This document shows positions 30,902 through 39,597 of a DNA stretch of 64,000 nucleotides, piece by piece. Source of the stretch: Paracoccus aminovorans (lineage in GTDB: Bacteria; Pseudomonadota; Alphaproteobacteria; Rhodobacterales; Rhodobacteraceae). Each line of letters opens with the position of its first letter. The first letter of the stretch is position 1. The notes under the pieces were generated by a model, which was given only the letters and a program-made list of their open reading frames with translations, was not told the DNA's origin and searched no databases. The stretch spans positions 1,580,837-1,644,836 of the forward strand of contig NZ_LN832559.1 in NCBI RefSeq assembly GCF_900005615.1, in the 5' to 3' direction. The position numbers and the translations under genes are program-made.

Positions 30902-31675
30902 ATGAGCGACGACAAGAAGCCGGGCGGTGCGAAGAAAAGCTCGGGGCGCGGCCAGCGCGACCTGCGGGTGCGGGTCAAGACAGCCAAGGGGCGCAAGCTG
31001 TCGAGCACGCTGTGGCTGGAGCGGCAGCTGAACGACCCCTATGTCGCCCGCGCCCGGCGCGAGGGCTATCGCGGCCGCGCCGCCTTCAAGATCCTGGAAC
31101 TGGACGACAAATATCGTTTCCTGGTCCCCGGGGCGCGGGTGGTCGACCTGGGCTGCGCGCCCGGCGGCTGGTGCCAGGTGGCGGTGGCCCGGGTGAACGC
31201 CCTGGGCGAGAAATCCGGCAAGAAGGTCGGGACGGTGCTGGGCGTGGACCTGCAGGAAGTCGATCCCATCGCCGGGGCCGAGATCCACCAGCTGGACTTT
31301 CTGGCCGAGGGTGCCGACGAACAGGTCAAGGCCTGGCTGGGCGGCAACGCGGATGTGGTGATGTCGGACATGGCGGCGGCGTCCTCCGGGCACAAGGGGA
31401 CCGACCACCTGCGCATCGTGGCGCTGGTCGAGGCGGCGGCGCAATTCGCCTTCGACGTGCTGGAACCGGGCGGCACCTTCGTCGCCAAGGTGCTGGCGGG
31501 GGGCGCGGAAACCGAGATGCAGGCGATGCTCAAGCGCAATTTCCGCAAGGTGGCGAATGTGAAGCCGCCGGCAAGCCGCTCGGATTCCTCCGAGAAATTC
31601 GTCGTGGCGCAGGGATTCCGCGGCCGCGACGGGGCCGCGACCCTGGACGAGGACGGAGAAGAGCAGCGCCCCTGA
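30902..31675 (+). CDS. rlmE: 23S rRNA (uridine-2'-O)-methyltransferase RlmE
   Basis: A 257-residue FtsJ/RrmJ methyltransferase that methylates U2552 of 23S rRNA (E. coli numbering) during 50S maturation. The SAM-binding motif is [15 protein letters not shown]. The K-D-K-E catalytic set is recognisable: [35 protein letters not shown] and [11 protein letters not shown]. It has a basic, unstructured 30-residue N-terminal extension. It is cotranscribed with the Ppx/GppA gene. Confidence 0.94.
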   Translation: MSDDKKPGGAKKSSGRGQRDLRVRVKTAKGRKLSSTLWLERQLNDPYVARARREGYRGRAAFKILELDDKYRFLVPGARVVDLGCAPGGWCQVAVARVNALGEKSGKKVGTVLGVDLQEVDPIAGAEIHQLDFLAEGADEQVKAWLGGNADVVMSDMAAASSGHKGTDHLRIVALVEAAAQFAFDVLEPGGTFVAKVLAGGAETEMQAMLKRNFRKVANVKPPASRSDSSEKFVVAQGFRGRDGAATLDEDGEEQRP

Positions 31676-31727
31676 TCCGCCGGCGCGGCGGCGGACAGGG
31701 GCGGCGCAGTCCGGGCGGCTTCGGGGA

Positions 31728-32786
31728 TCAGTCCCCCGGTGCGGCCGGGTGCTGGTTCTTCATGAAATCGCGATAGGTCTCGGGCGTGCGGCCGGTGGCG
31801 GCCAGGAAGGCGCGCATGAAATGGCCCAGGCCGGCATAGCCCAGTTCCTCGGCGATCTCGGGGATGGGGCGGGCGGTTTCGCGCAGCGCCTCGGTCGCCA
31901 GTTCCAGCCGCAGGTCATAGAGCAGGTCCAGCGCGCTGCGTCCGCGGCTTTGCCGGCAGGCGCGGTCCAGTTGCGCTTGCGAACAGCCAAGGTCGCGCGC
32001 CATTTCCGCGATGGTGCGGCTGGCGCCCATCTCGTGCCGCGCCAGTTCCAGGAAGCGCTGGGTCAGCGGACGCGCCTCGGCCAGGGTCCCGCGCTGCATC
32101 TCGGTCGGCTGCGGCCGGTCGTCCAGTCGTGACAGCGCCACCGCGATCAGCCCGAGTTGGTGAGGGGTGGCGCCGTCGCCGCCGGGGTCGCGGGCCGCAC
32201 CCTCGGCCAGCGCCAGGATGGCGGGATCGAGCAGCCCGGCATCCTCGGCCGCCGGCAGGCCACTGCGGAAGCCGCTGGGCATCGGCTGGCCCCGCACCCA
32301 GCCCGGCGGGATCAGCAGCGCCTGGCCCTCGGCCTCGGGCGGCGGCTTCAGGGAAAAGGCGGTGCCGGCGGGGATGAAGGCGACACGTCCGGCGGTGAGC
32401 GCATGGCTGAAGCGTGGAAATTCGATGCTGATCGCGCCCGCGACCGGGCGAATCAACACGTGGTCGCCGCGCACCCGCGGGCTGGGCGGTGCCATGCGTC
32501 CGCGGACCGGTCCGCCCCAGTGGAATCCGGCCAGCGGGATCAGCCGCAGCCCATCGCCCGGCCGGCCGCGCGGCAGTGCGCAAGGCGGCGATACGCTGCC
32601 TTGGGGCAGGGCGGGCGACGGCACCGAGGTTGATGCCTCGGCAGCCTCCATCGCGGGTTCGGGGGGCAGGCGGGGATCAGCGCCTGCCGGCTCCATGATT
32701 CCCGGCGCGTTGACGCCCGCCACCCGCAGCCGTTGTGTGGACGGGTCCGAATCGATCCTGTGAAAGGCGCGAATTGCTTCGTTCAT
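31728..32786 (-). CDS. AraC-family transcriptional regulator
   Basis: A 352-residue regulator. The first 75 residues are Pro/Ala-rich and look disordered. A cupin-like sensor follows (residues about 80-180, GHDHVLIRP-type strands and GRVAFIPAGTAFSLKPP). The C-terminal AraC DNA-binding domain has two helix-turn-helix units (ASRTIAEMARDLGCSQAQLD and RPIPEIAEELGYAGLGHFMR), then FLAATGRTPETYRDFM, the family signature. The target and inducer are unknown; the nearest other genes, rlmE and miaA, are housekeeping. The 100-base leader is A/T-rich and probably holds its promoter. Confidence 0.88.
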   Translation of the reverse strand: MNEAIRAFHRIDSDPSTQRLRVAGVNAPGIMEPAGADPRLPPEPAMEAAEASTSVPSPALPQGSVSPPCALPRGRPGDGLRLIPLAGFHWGGPVRGRMAPPSPRVRGDHVLIRPVAGAISIEFPRFSHALTAGRVAFIPAGTAFSLKPPPEAEGQALLIPPGWVRGQPMPSGFRSGLPAAEDAGLLDPAILALAEGAARDPGGDGATPHQLGLIAVALSRLDDRPQPTEMQRGTLAEARPLTQRFLELARHEMGASRTIAEMARDLGCSQAQLDRACRQSRGRSALDLLYDLRLELATEALRETARPIPEIAEELGYAGLGHFMRAFLAATGRTPETYRDFMKNQHPAAPGD

Positions 32787-32890
32787 CTGGCACGGTTTCC
32801 AGCAAATCCATAAGGATAACGTAAACTTCCAACCGGAGTTCCAGAAGAGCCTATACAGCTTGTAGTTGCGAAATGTTTAATATGTCACTT

Positions 32891-33778
32891 TTAGGTGACT
32901 GCGCCGGGTGCCGCTTCGATCCAGTCCCAGTCGCGCATGCGGCCGCGAAAGAAACTGCGCTGCGCCTTGGCATATTGCCGGGTGGCGACGATGGCCTGCT
33001 GGACGGCCTGTTCCAGGCTGCGCGCGCCCCGCAGATGCGCGACCAGTTCGGGCGCGCCGATGGCCTTGGCCCAGAGCGCGCCCGGATCCCATTGCGGCAG
33101 CATCCTCCGCACCTCGTCCAGCGCGCCTTGGTCCATCATCGCCTGAAAGCGCAGGGCGATGCGGTCGGCCAGCCGGTCGCGGTCGGGGTTCAGGACCAGC
33201 CGATGCGCCGCGCCGGGGGCGATCAGCGGCGGCGGCGTCTCGGCCTGCCAGTCGGCGATGCCGCGGCCGGTGGCGGTCAGCACCTCCCAGGCGCGCTGCA
33301 CCCGCACCGGGTTCTTCAGGTCGATCCGCGACCGGCTGCGCGGGTCGAGTTCGGCGATCATGCGGGCCAGCCCCTCGGGGCTGCGGTTCAAGAGATCGGC
33401 CTGGGCGCGGATCTCGGGCGGGGTTGGCGGAATCGCCGCCAGCCCGCGGGTCAGGGCGTTGAGGTAAAGCCCGGTGCCGCCGGTGACGATCAGCCGGCCG
33501 GGCAGCGCCGCCACCTCGGCCAGCCACTCGCCCACCGAGTAGCTCCGGCCCGGCGCGACATGACCATAGAGCGCATGCGGCGCCCGCGTCGTTTCGGCCG
33601 GGTCGGGACGGGCGGTCAGCACGCGCCAGCAGGACCAGACCTGCAAGGCATCGGCATTGACCACGGTGCCGCCCTGCGCCTCGGCGATCTGCAGCGCCAG
33701 CGCGGACTTGCCGCTGGCGGTGGGACCGGCGATCAGCACATGGCGGCCGGGGTCGAGCGTGGCGATCAGGCGGTTCAT
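32891..33778 (-). CDS. miaA: tRNA dimethylallyltransferase
   Basis: A 295-residue enzyme that adds a dimethylallyl group to N6 of A37 in tRNAs reading UNN codons. The P-loop is LIAGPTASGKSALAL. VNADALQVWSCWRVLTARP corresponds to the catalytic aspartate strand, and GGTGLYLNALTRGL and RQYAKAQRSFFRGR are other family motifs. The start MNRLIATLDPG at 33778 was preferred to an ATG 44 codons upstream, which would run through the pyrH promoter region. It is divergent from pyrH with an 85-base gap. Confidence 0.93.
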   Translation of the reverse strand: MNRLIATLDPGRHVLIAGPTASGKSALALQIAEAQGGTVVNADALQVWSCWRVLTARPDPAETTRAPHALYGHVAPGRSYSVGEWLAEVAALPGRLIVTGGTGLYLNALTRGLAAIPPTPPEIRAQADLLNRSPEGLARMIAELDPRSRSRIDLKNPVRVQRAWEVLTATGRGIADWQAETPPPLIAPGAAHRLVLNPDRDRLADRIALRFQAMMDQGALDEVRRMLPQWDPGALWAKAIGAPELVAHLRGARSLEQAVQQAIVATRQYAKAQRSFFRGRMRDWDWIEAAPGAVT

Positions 33779-33863
33779 GCGGGCAGGGGACGCGGGCTGT
33801 TGAACATGGGGCCTGTTTGCGACATTTTGCGCGGCAATGAAACCGCCGCGAAAAGGTAGAGCC

Positions 33864-34598
33864 ATGTCGGACAGCGCCCCCCAGAACCCCGGAAAATACT
33901 CTCGCGTCATGCTGAAGATTTCGGGGGAGGCGCTGATGGGGGACCAGGGCTACGGCCTGCACCCGCCGACCGTCGCCCGCATCGCGGCCGAGGTGAAATC
34001 CGTCCACGACATGGGCGTGGAAATCTGCATGGTCATCGGCGGCGGCAACATCTTCCGCGGCTTGCAGGGCAGCGCCCAGGGCATGGAGCGCGCGACCGCC
34101 GACTATATGGGCATGCTGGCCACGGTGATGAACGCGCTGGCGATGCAGGCGGCGCTGGAGGCGGAAAGGATCCACACCCGCGTGATCTCGGCCATCCGCA
34201 TGGACGAGGTGGCCGAGCCCTATATCCGCCGCCGCGCCGTCCGCCACCTGGAGAAGAAGCGCGTCTGCATCTTCGCCGCCGGCACCGGCAACCCCTATTT
34301 CACCACCGACACCGCCGCGACCCTGCGCGCCAACGAGATGAATTGCGAGGCGATCTTCAAGGGCACCAAGGTCGACGGCGTCTATGACAAGGATCCGAAG
34401 AAGTTCCCGGATGCCAAGCGCTACGACGACGTGACCTATGACGAGGTGCTGCAGAAGCATCTGGGGGTGATGGACGCCTCGGCCATCGCGCTGGCGCGGG
34501 ACAACGACCTGCCGATCATCGTGTTCTCGCTGGACGAGCCGGGCGGGTTCCGGGGGATTCTGGCCGGAACGGGGACCTATACGCGGGTGCACGGATAG
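33864..34598 (+). CDS. pyrH: UMP kinase
   Basis: A 244-residue amino-acid-kinase-fold enzyme phosphorylating UMP to UDP. It has [12 protein letters not shown] at the N-terminus, the UMP/GTP loop [25 protein letters not shown], and the C-terminal [21 protein letters not shown]. It heads the conserved pyrH-frr-uppS-cdsA-dxr-rseP-bamA block, although a 240-base gap separates it from frr. The gap shows no gene but is long enough for a separate frr promoter. Confidence 0.96.
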   Translation: MSDSAPQNPGKYSRVMLKISGEALMGDQGYGLHPPTVARIAAEVKSVHDMGVEICMVIGGGNIFRGLQGSAQGMERATADYMGMLATVMNALAMQAALEAERIHTRVISAIRMDEVAEPYIRRRAVRHLEKKRVCIFAAGTGNPYFTTDTAATLRANEMNCEAIFKGTKVDGVYDKDPKKFPDAKRYDDVTYDEVLQKHLGVMDASAIALARDNDLPIIVFSLDEPGGFRGILAGTGTYTRVHG

Positions 34599-34840
34599 GA
34601 CGCAGGCCCAAGGCGAGGTCTTCGGCATGCCCCGCCGCGGCGCCTGACCCGGTGTCTTGGCGCCGGGCTCGGCCGGGGCGCGGTTCCGCCGGCCCGCGCG
34701 GGCGCCTGGCGAAAGGCCGCCGGCGCGCGGATCGCGGCCAAAGCACCGTGGCGGCATATGTGCGGATTTGTTCTCGGGGGCTTTGCCAAGTTCAACCGTT
34801 GCGGTTACAAACGGCAAAACCCTATCCACAGGCAGTCCCA

Positions 34841-35404
34841 ATGGCAGAGCAAATCGAGATCGACACCGACGACCTGGAGCGGCGCATGAAGGGCGCCATG
34901 GAGGCGCTGCGCCATGAATTCGCGTCGCTGCGCACCGGCCGGGCCTCGGCCAGCATGGTCGAGCCGATCATGGTCGATGCCTATGGTTCGCCGACGCCGA
35001 TCAACCAGATCGGCACCGTGAACGTGCCCGAGCCGCGGATGGTGACGATCAACATCTGGGACAAGGCGCTGGTCGGCAAGGCCGAGAAGGCGATCCGCGA
35101 TTCGGGCCTGGGGATCAACCCTCAGTTGAACGGCACCATCATCATGCTGCCGATCCCCGAACTGAACGAGGAGCGCCGCCGCGACCTGACCCGCGTCGCC
35201 GCGCAATATGCCGAACATGCCCGCGTCGCCATCCGCAACGTGCGCCGCGACGGCATGGATCAGATCAAGAAGGCCAAGGGCGCCGGCATGTCCGAGGACG
35301 ACCAGAAGTTCTGGGAAAGCGCGGTGCAGGAGCTGACCGACAAGATGATCGCCGCGGTCGACCAGGCCCTGGAAAGCAAGCAAGCCGAAATCATGCAGGT
35401 CTGA
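34841..35404 (+). CDS. frr: Ribosome recycling factor
   Basis: A 187-residue factor that, with EF-G, splits post-termination ribosomes. The family's long three-helix bundle and small beta domain are clear: [55 protein letters not shown] and [16 protein letters not shown]. Length equals the usual 185-187. The ATG at 34841 begins [15 protein letters not shown]. uppS starts five bases after the frr stop codon, so they are cotranscribed. Confidence 0.97.
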   Translation: MAEQIEIDTDDLERRMKGAMEALRHEFASLRTGRASASMVEPIMVDAYGSPTPINQIGTVNVPEPRMVTINIWDKALVGKAEKAIRDSGLGINPQLNGTIIMLPIPELNEERRRDLTRVAAQYAEHARVAIRNVRRDGMDQIKKAKGAGMSEDDQKFWESAVQELTDKMIAAVDQALESKQAEIMQV

Positions 35405-35409
35405 CCCGG

Positions 35410-36144
35410 ATGGCCGAAACCGCAGCCAGCCTGAGCAATTCCGGCGGTGGGGACCAGCGCCCCCGTCACATCGCCATCATCATGGATGGAAACGGCCGCT
35501 GGGCCAAGAACAAGGGCTGGCCGCGTCTCGTCGGCCACCGGCGCGGCGCCGAGCGCGTCAAGCAGATCGTGCGCGCCTGCCCCGACATGGGGGTGAACTG
35601 GCTGACGGTCTATGCCTTCTCGACCGAGAACTGGAAGCGCTCGACCGAAGAGGTGCTGGGCCTGATGGGCATCTTCGCCCGCTATATCGAGCGCGAGGCC
35701 GACGGGCTGGCCGCCGAGGGCGTGCGCATGCGCTTCATCGGCGGGCGCGAGCGGCTGGACCGCAAGCTGCAGCGGCTGATGGCCGGCATCGAGGCGCGCA
35801 CCGCCGGCAATACCCGGCTGAACCTGACCGTGGCGATCAATTACGGCGGCCGCGACGAGCTGGTGCGGGCGGCGGCGCGGCTGGCCGCGCGCATGGCCCG
35901 GGGCGAGATCGCCGAGCCGGCCGAGGCCGACCTGGCCGCCTGCCTGGACACCGCCGGCCATCCCGACCCGGATCTGGTGATCCGCACCTCGGGCGAGACG
36001 CGGACCTCGAATTTCCTGCCCTTCCAGGCGGCCTATTCCGAATATGAATTCACCAAGGTGCTGTGGCCGGATTTCACGCCCGAGCACCTGGCCGAGATCC
36101 TCGACCGTTTCGGGCTGCGCGAACGGCGCTTCGGCGGCGCATGA
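35410..36144 (+). CDS. uppS: Undecaprenyl diphosphate synthase
   Basis: A 244-residue cis-prenyltransferase that makes the C55 lipid carrier of peptidoglycan and polysaccharide synthesis. The pyrophosphate-binding aspartate lies in IAIIMDGNGRWAKNKG, followed by TVYAFSTENWKR, NYGGRDELVRA and RTSGETRTSNFLPFQAAYSE, all diagnostic. Its stop overlaps the cdsA ATG by four bases. It acts in the cytoplasm at the membrane face. Confidence 0.96.
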   Translation: MAETAASLSNSGGGDQRPRHIAIIMDGNGRWAKNKGWPRLVGHRRGAERVKQIVRACPDMGVNWLTVYAFSTENWKRSTEEVLGLMGIFARYIEREADGLAAEGVRMRFIGGRERLDRKLQRLMAGIEARTAGNTRLNLTVAINYGGRDELVRAAARLAARMARGEIAEPAEADLAACLDTAGHPDPDLVIRTSGETRTSNFLPFQAAYSEYEFTKVLWPDFTPEHLAEILDRFGLRERRFGGA

Positions 36145-36995
36145 CGGGCGAGGGCTCAAAGCGCGACCGGTTGCGGGGTGCGCTGCAACGCGGCCGCGAC
36201 AAATGGGCGGATCTGCGGCCGCGAGTGATATCGGGCGCCGTTCTGGTGGTGCTGGGGCTGGCGCTGCTGCTGTCCTCGGGGCTTTGGCTGCGCCTTGGCG
36301 TCTCGGCGGTGATCGGGCTGATGATGTGGGAACTGGCCCGGCTGACCGGCTGGCGCCATGCCGAGTTCCACAGCCCGCGCCACCCGGTGCTGATCGGCAT
36401 CCTGGCCGGGCTGGTCATGCTGGCCATGCTGGTGCTGCCGGGCGACTGGCCGATGGCGCTGGCGCTAGTGCCGATGATCGCCGGCTGGCCCGGCACGCAT
36501 GAGCACGAGCGCCCGGCCTATCTGCTGCTCACGCTGGCGATCCTGGGCGCCGGCTACGCGCTGGTGGTGATCCGCGAGGCCATGGGCCTGCCGACGCTGC
36601 TTTGGGTGGTGGGCACCGTGGTGGCTGCGGACATCCTGGGCTATTTCGTCGGCCGCAGGCTGGGCGGGCCGCGTTTCTGGCCCTCGATCAGCCCGAAAAA
36701 GACCTGGAGCGGCACCGTCGCCGGCTGGGTCGGCGCGCTGGTGCTGGCGCTGGTGCTGGTCCTGGCGGGACAGGCCGGCTGGGCTGTTCTGCTCGTCGGG
36801 CCGCTGCTGGCGCTGGCGGGGCAATTCGGCGATATCGCCGAAAGCTGGCTCAAGCGCCGCGTCGGGGCCAAGGACAGTTCGGATCTGATCCCGGGCCATG
36901 GCGGGGTGATGGACCGTTTCGACGCCATGGCGGGGGCGCTGCTGCTGGCGCTGGCCCTGCTGATGGCGAACCTCTTGCCGGTGATCGGAGGCTGA
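36141..36995 (+). CDS. cdsA: Phosphatidate cytidylyltransferase
   Basis: A 284-residue polytopic membrane enzyme making CDP-diacylglycerol, the precursor of all phospholipids. After a basic 30-residue N-terminus there are about eight hydrophobic spans. The C-terminal signature covers FGDIAESWLKRRVGAKDSSD and IPGHGGVMDRFDAM, and SPKKTWSGTVAGWVGA precedes it. It overlaps uppS by four bases and is followed by dxr after four bases. Confidence 0.95.
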   Translation: MTGEGSKRDRLRGALQRGRDKWADLRPRVISGAVLVVLGLALLLSSGLWLRLGVSAVIGLMMWELARLTGWRHAEFHSPRHPVLIGILAGLVMLAMLVLPGDWPMALALVPMIAGWPGTHEHERPAYLLLTLAILGAGYALVVIREAMGLPTLLWVVGTVVAADILGYFVGRRLGGPRFWPSISPKKTWSGTVAGWVGALVLALVLVLAGQAGWAVLLVGPLLALAGQFGDIAESWLKRRVGAKDSSDLIPGHGGVMDRFDAMAGALLLALALLMANLLPVIGG

Positions 36996-36999
36996 GACC

Positions 37000-38172
37000 A
37001 TGCGCAGCGTATCGGTACTGGGCGCGACCGGATCGGTCGGCGAAAGCGCATTCGACCTGTTGATGCGGGCCGGCGGGCCGGCGGCCTTTCGGACCGTCGC
37101 GCTGACCGGCGGCGCCAATGTCGCCCGGCTGGCCGGCATGGCGCGCGCGTTGCGGGCGGAAATCGCCGTGACGGCATGGCCCGAGAAGCTGACGGAACTG
37201 CGCAGCCTGCTGGCCGGTAGCGGCACCGAGGCCGCCGCCGGCAGCGCCGCCGTGGCCGAGGCTGCTGCGCGCCCCGCCGACTGGACGCTTTCGGCCATCG
37301 TCGGCGCCGCCGGCCTGCCGCCGGGGCTGGAGGTGCTGAATCGGGGCGGCACGCTGGCGCTCGCGAACAAGGAAACCCTGGTCGCCGCCGGGCCGCTGGT
37401 CATGTCCCGCGCCCGGGACACCGGCGCCCGCATCCTGCCGGTCGATTCCGAGCATTCCGCGATCTTTCAATCGCTTCAGGGTGAAGATCTCGATTCCGTC
37501 GAGCATGTCACCATCACCGCCTCGGGCGGCGCCTTCCGCGACTGGCCGCTGGAGCGGCTGGCGCTGGCGACCGTGGCCGAGGCCAGCCGGCATCCGAATT
37601 GGGCCATGGGCCAGCGCATCACCATCGACAGCGCCAGCATGTTCAACAAGGCGCTGGAAGTCATCGAAGCGCATGAGTTCTTTGGCCTGCAGCCGGAGCG
37701 CATCCGCGTGCTGGTGCATCCGCAGTCGATCATCCACGCCATGGTCACGCATCGCGACGGCGGCAGCATCGCCCATCTTGGCGCGCCCGACATGCGCCAT
37801 GCCATCGGCTATGCGCTGAACTGGCCGGCGCGGGCCGAACTGCCGGTGGCGAAGCTGGACCTGGCTGCGCTCGGCAGCCTGACCTTCTCGGCTCCGGATG
37901 AGGCGCGTTGGCCCGCCCTGCGTCTTGCGCGCGAGGCGATGCTGGCGGGCGGTGCGTCCGGCGCGGTGCTGAATGCCGCCAAGGAACAGGCGCTGGACGA
38001 TTTCATCGCCGGGCATATCCGTTTCACCGATATGGCCCCCGCGGTTGAACGGGCGCTGGATCTGGCCGCGCGCGAGCCGGGATTCGCGCAAAGCCCGGGC
38101 GACCTCGACGCCGTGCTGGCCTGGGACCGTTTCGCCCGCCGCGCGGCGGCGCAGGGACGGGGCGCGGCATGA
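37000..38172 (+). CDS. dxr: 1-Deoxy-D-xylulose 5-phosphate reductoisomerase
   Basis: A 390-residue NADPH enzyme, second step of the MEP isoprenoid pathway. It has the Rossmann start VLGATGSVGESAFDLL, ALANKETLVAAG, PVDSEHSAIFQSLQG (metal-binding Asp/Glu), the flexible-loop region ITASGGAFRDWPLERL, and MFNKALEVIEAHEFF. Its place next to uppS and cdsA links isoprenoid supply to carrier-lipid synthesis. It overlaps rseP by four bases. Confidence 0.96.
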   Translation: MRSVSVLGATGSVGESAFDLLMRAGGPAAFRTVALTGGANVARLAGMARALRAEIAVTAWPEKLTELRSLLAGSGTEAAAGSAAVAEAAARPADWTLSAIVGAAGLPPGLEVLNRGGTLALANKETLVAAGPLVMSRARDTGARILPVDSEHSAIFQSLQGEDLDSVEHVTITASGGAFRDWPLERLALATVAEASRHPNWAMGQRITIDSASMFNKALEVIEAHEFFGLQPERIRVLVHPQSIIHAMVTHRDGGSIAHLGAPDMRHAIGYALNWPARAELPVAKLDLAALGSLTFSAPDEARWPALRLAREAMLAGGASGAVLNAAKEQALDDFIAGHIRFTDMAPAVERALDLAAREPGFAQSPGDLDAVLAWDRFARRAAAQGRGAA

Positions 38173-39494
38173 CCGGGATTCTGGACGCCATGGGCGGCTT
38201 CCTGTGGACCGCCGCCGCCTTTGTCGTGGCGCTGTCGATCATCGTCACCGTGCATGAATACGGCCACTACATCGTCGGCCGGCTGTCGGGCATCAAGGCC
38301 GAGGCATTTTCGCTGGGCTTCGGCCCGCGCCTGGTCTCGCGCCGCGACCGGCACGGCACGGTCTGGCAGGTGGCGGCGATCCCACTGGGCGGCTATGTCC
38401 GCTTCCTGGGCGATGCCGATGCGGCCAGCGCCGGCTCGGTCCCGGTCGATCCGGCCCGCGCGCGGCAAAGCCTGACCGGAGCGCCGCTTTGGGCGCGTTT
38501 CGCGACGGTGGCGGCGGGGCCGGTGTTCAACTTCGTCCTGTCGATCCTGGTCTTTGCCGGCATGGCGCTGTGGCAGGGCCTGCCGGTCGAGGCGCCGCAG
38601 GTGGGCAAGCTGCACCCGACGCCGCCCGGGGTCGAGATGCGGCTGCAGACCGGCGACCGGATCCTGGCGGTGGACGGCCAGCCGGTTGCCGACTGGCGGG
38701 CCCTGGGCAAGCTGGCCGAGACCCTGCCGGCGCGCCCCAGCCACGACTGGACGGTCCAGCGCGACGGGGCCGAGATCACCGTGCCCGGTCCCGATCCGAT
38801 GCCGCCGCTGATCGGCGGCGTGGCGCCGCGCAGCCCGGCGGTCGCCGCGGGTCTGGCGCCGGGCGACGTGATCCTGGCGGTGGACGGCCAGCCGGTGGCG
38901 CGCTTCGACGAATTGCGCGGCCATGTCACCGGCGCCGCCGGCAAGCCGGTGCTGCTTCGGGTCTGGCGTCCGGGCCAGGGCGAGGCCGATTACACGCTGA
39001 TCCCGCGCGAGCAGGACCTGCCGACCGAGACCGGCTATGAGCGGCGCTGGCTGATCGGCATCACCGGCGGCGGCAGCTATTTCGACCCGGCGATCCGGCC
39101 GGCCGGGCTGTTCGAGTCGCTGGGCCTGGGCGCGGCGCGGACCTGGGACATCATCGCCTCGTCGGTCTCGGGGCTTTGGGCCATGGTCACCGGCCAGATC
39201 GGCAGCTGCAACCTGGGCGGCGCGATTTCCATCGCCGAGACGACGGGGCAGGCGGCCTCGGCCGGCGGCGGCAATTTCATCTGGTGGATCGCGGTGCTGT
39301 CCGCGGCCATCGGCTTTCTGAACCTGCTGCCGGTGCCGGTGCTGGATGGCGGCCACCTGATGTTCTACCTCTACGAGGCGGTCGCCGGGCGGCGCCCGTC
39401 CCGGCGGGTGGTCGACATCCTGTCCGCGCTCGGGCTTGCCGCGGTGCTGTCGCTGATGGTCTTCGGCCTCACCAACGATCTTTTCTGCCCCTGA
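38169..39494 (+). CDS. rseP: Site-2 protease RseP
   Basis: A 441-residue inner-membrane zinc protease that performs intramembrane cleavage of anti-sigma factors and signal peptides. The zinc motif is HEYGH in the first span. Two PDZ domains occupy the periplasmic loop (about residues 140-300). The third-ligand motif is in NLLPVPVLDGGHL near the C-terminus. The two PDZ domains share an exact 26-base DNA repeat (38661-38686 and 38871-38896) encoding ILAVDGQPV. It lies just upstream of bamA, as in most proteobacteria. Confidence 0.95.
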   Translation: MTGILDAMGGFLWTAAAFVVALSIIVTVHEYGHYIVGRLSGIKAEAFSLGFGPRLVSRRDRHGTVWQVAAIPLGGYVRFLGDADAASAGSVPVDPARARQSLTGAPLWARFATVAAGPVFNFVLSILVFAGMALWQGLPVEAPQVGKLHPTPPGVEMRLQTGDRILAVDGQPVADWRALGKLAETLPARPSHDWTVQRDGAEITVPGPDPMPPLIGGVAPRSPAVAAGLAPGDVILAVDGQPVARFDELRGHVTGAAGKPVLLRVWRPGQGEADYTLIPREQDLPTETGYERRWLIGITGGGSYFDPAIRPAGLFESLGLGAARTWDIIASSVSGLWAMVTGQIGSCNLGGAISIAETTGQAASAGGGNFIWWIAVLSAAIGFLNLLPVPVLDGGHLMFYLYEAVAGRRPSRRVVDILSALGLAAVLSLMVFGLTNDLFCP

Positions 39495-39597
39495 ACGGCC
39501 CTGACCTTTTGACAGTCCCGCCCGCTTCGCGGTATCCATCGGGGCAAATCCGGCGGGGCCAACCCGCCGGGCAACGCATTATTCGCGAGGGGCGGCG

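Noticed and set aside
32891..33910. Longer miaA start at 33910
   Set aside because: The extra 44 residues would be antisense to the pyrH start and ribosome binding site and lack family similarity.
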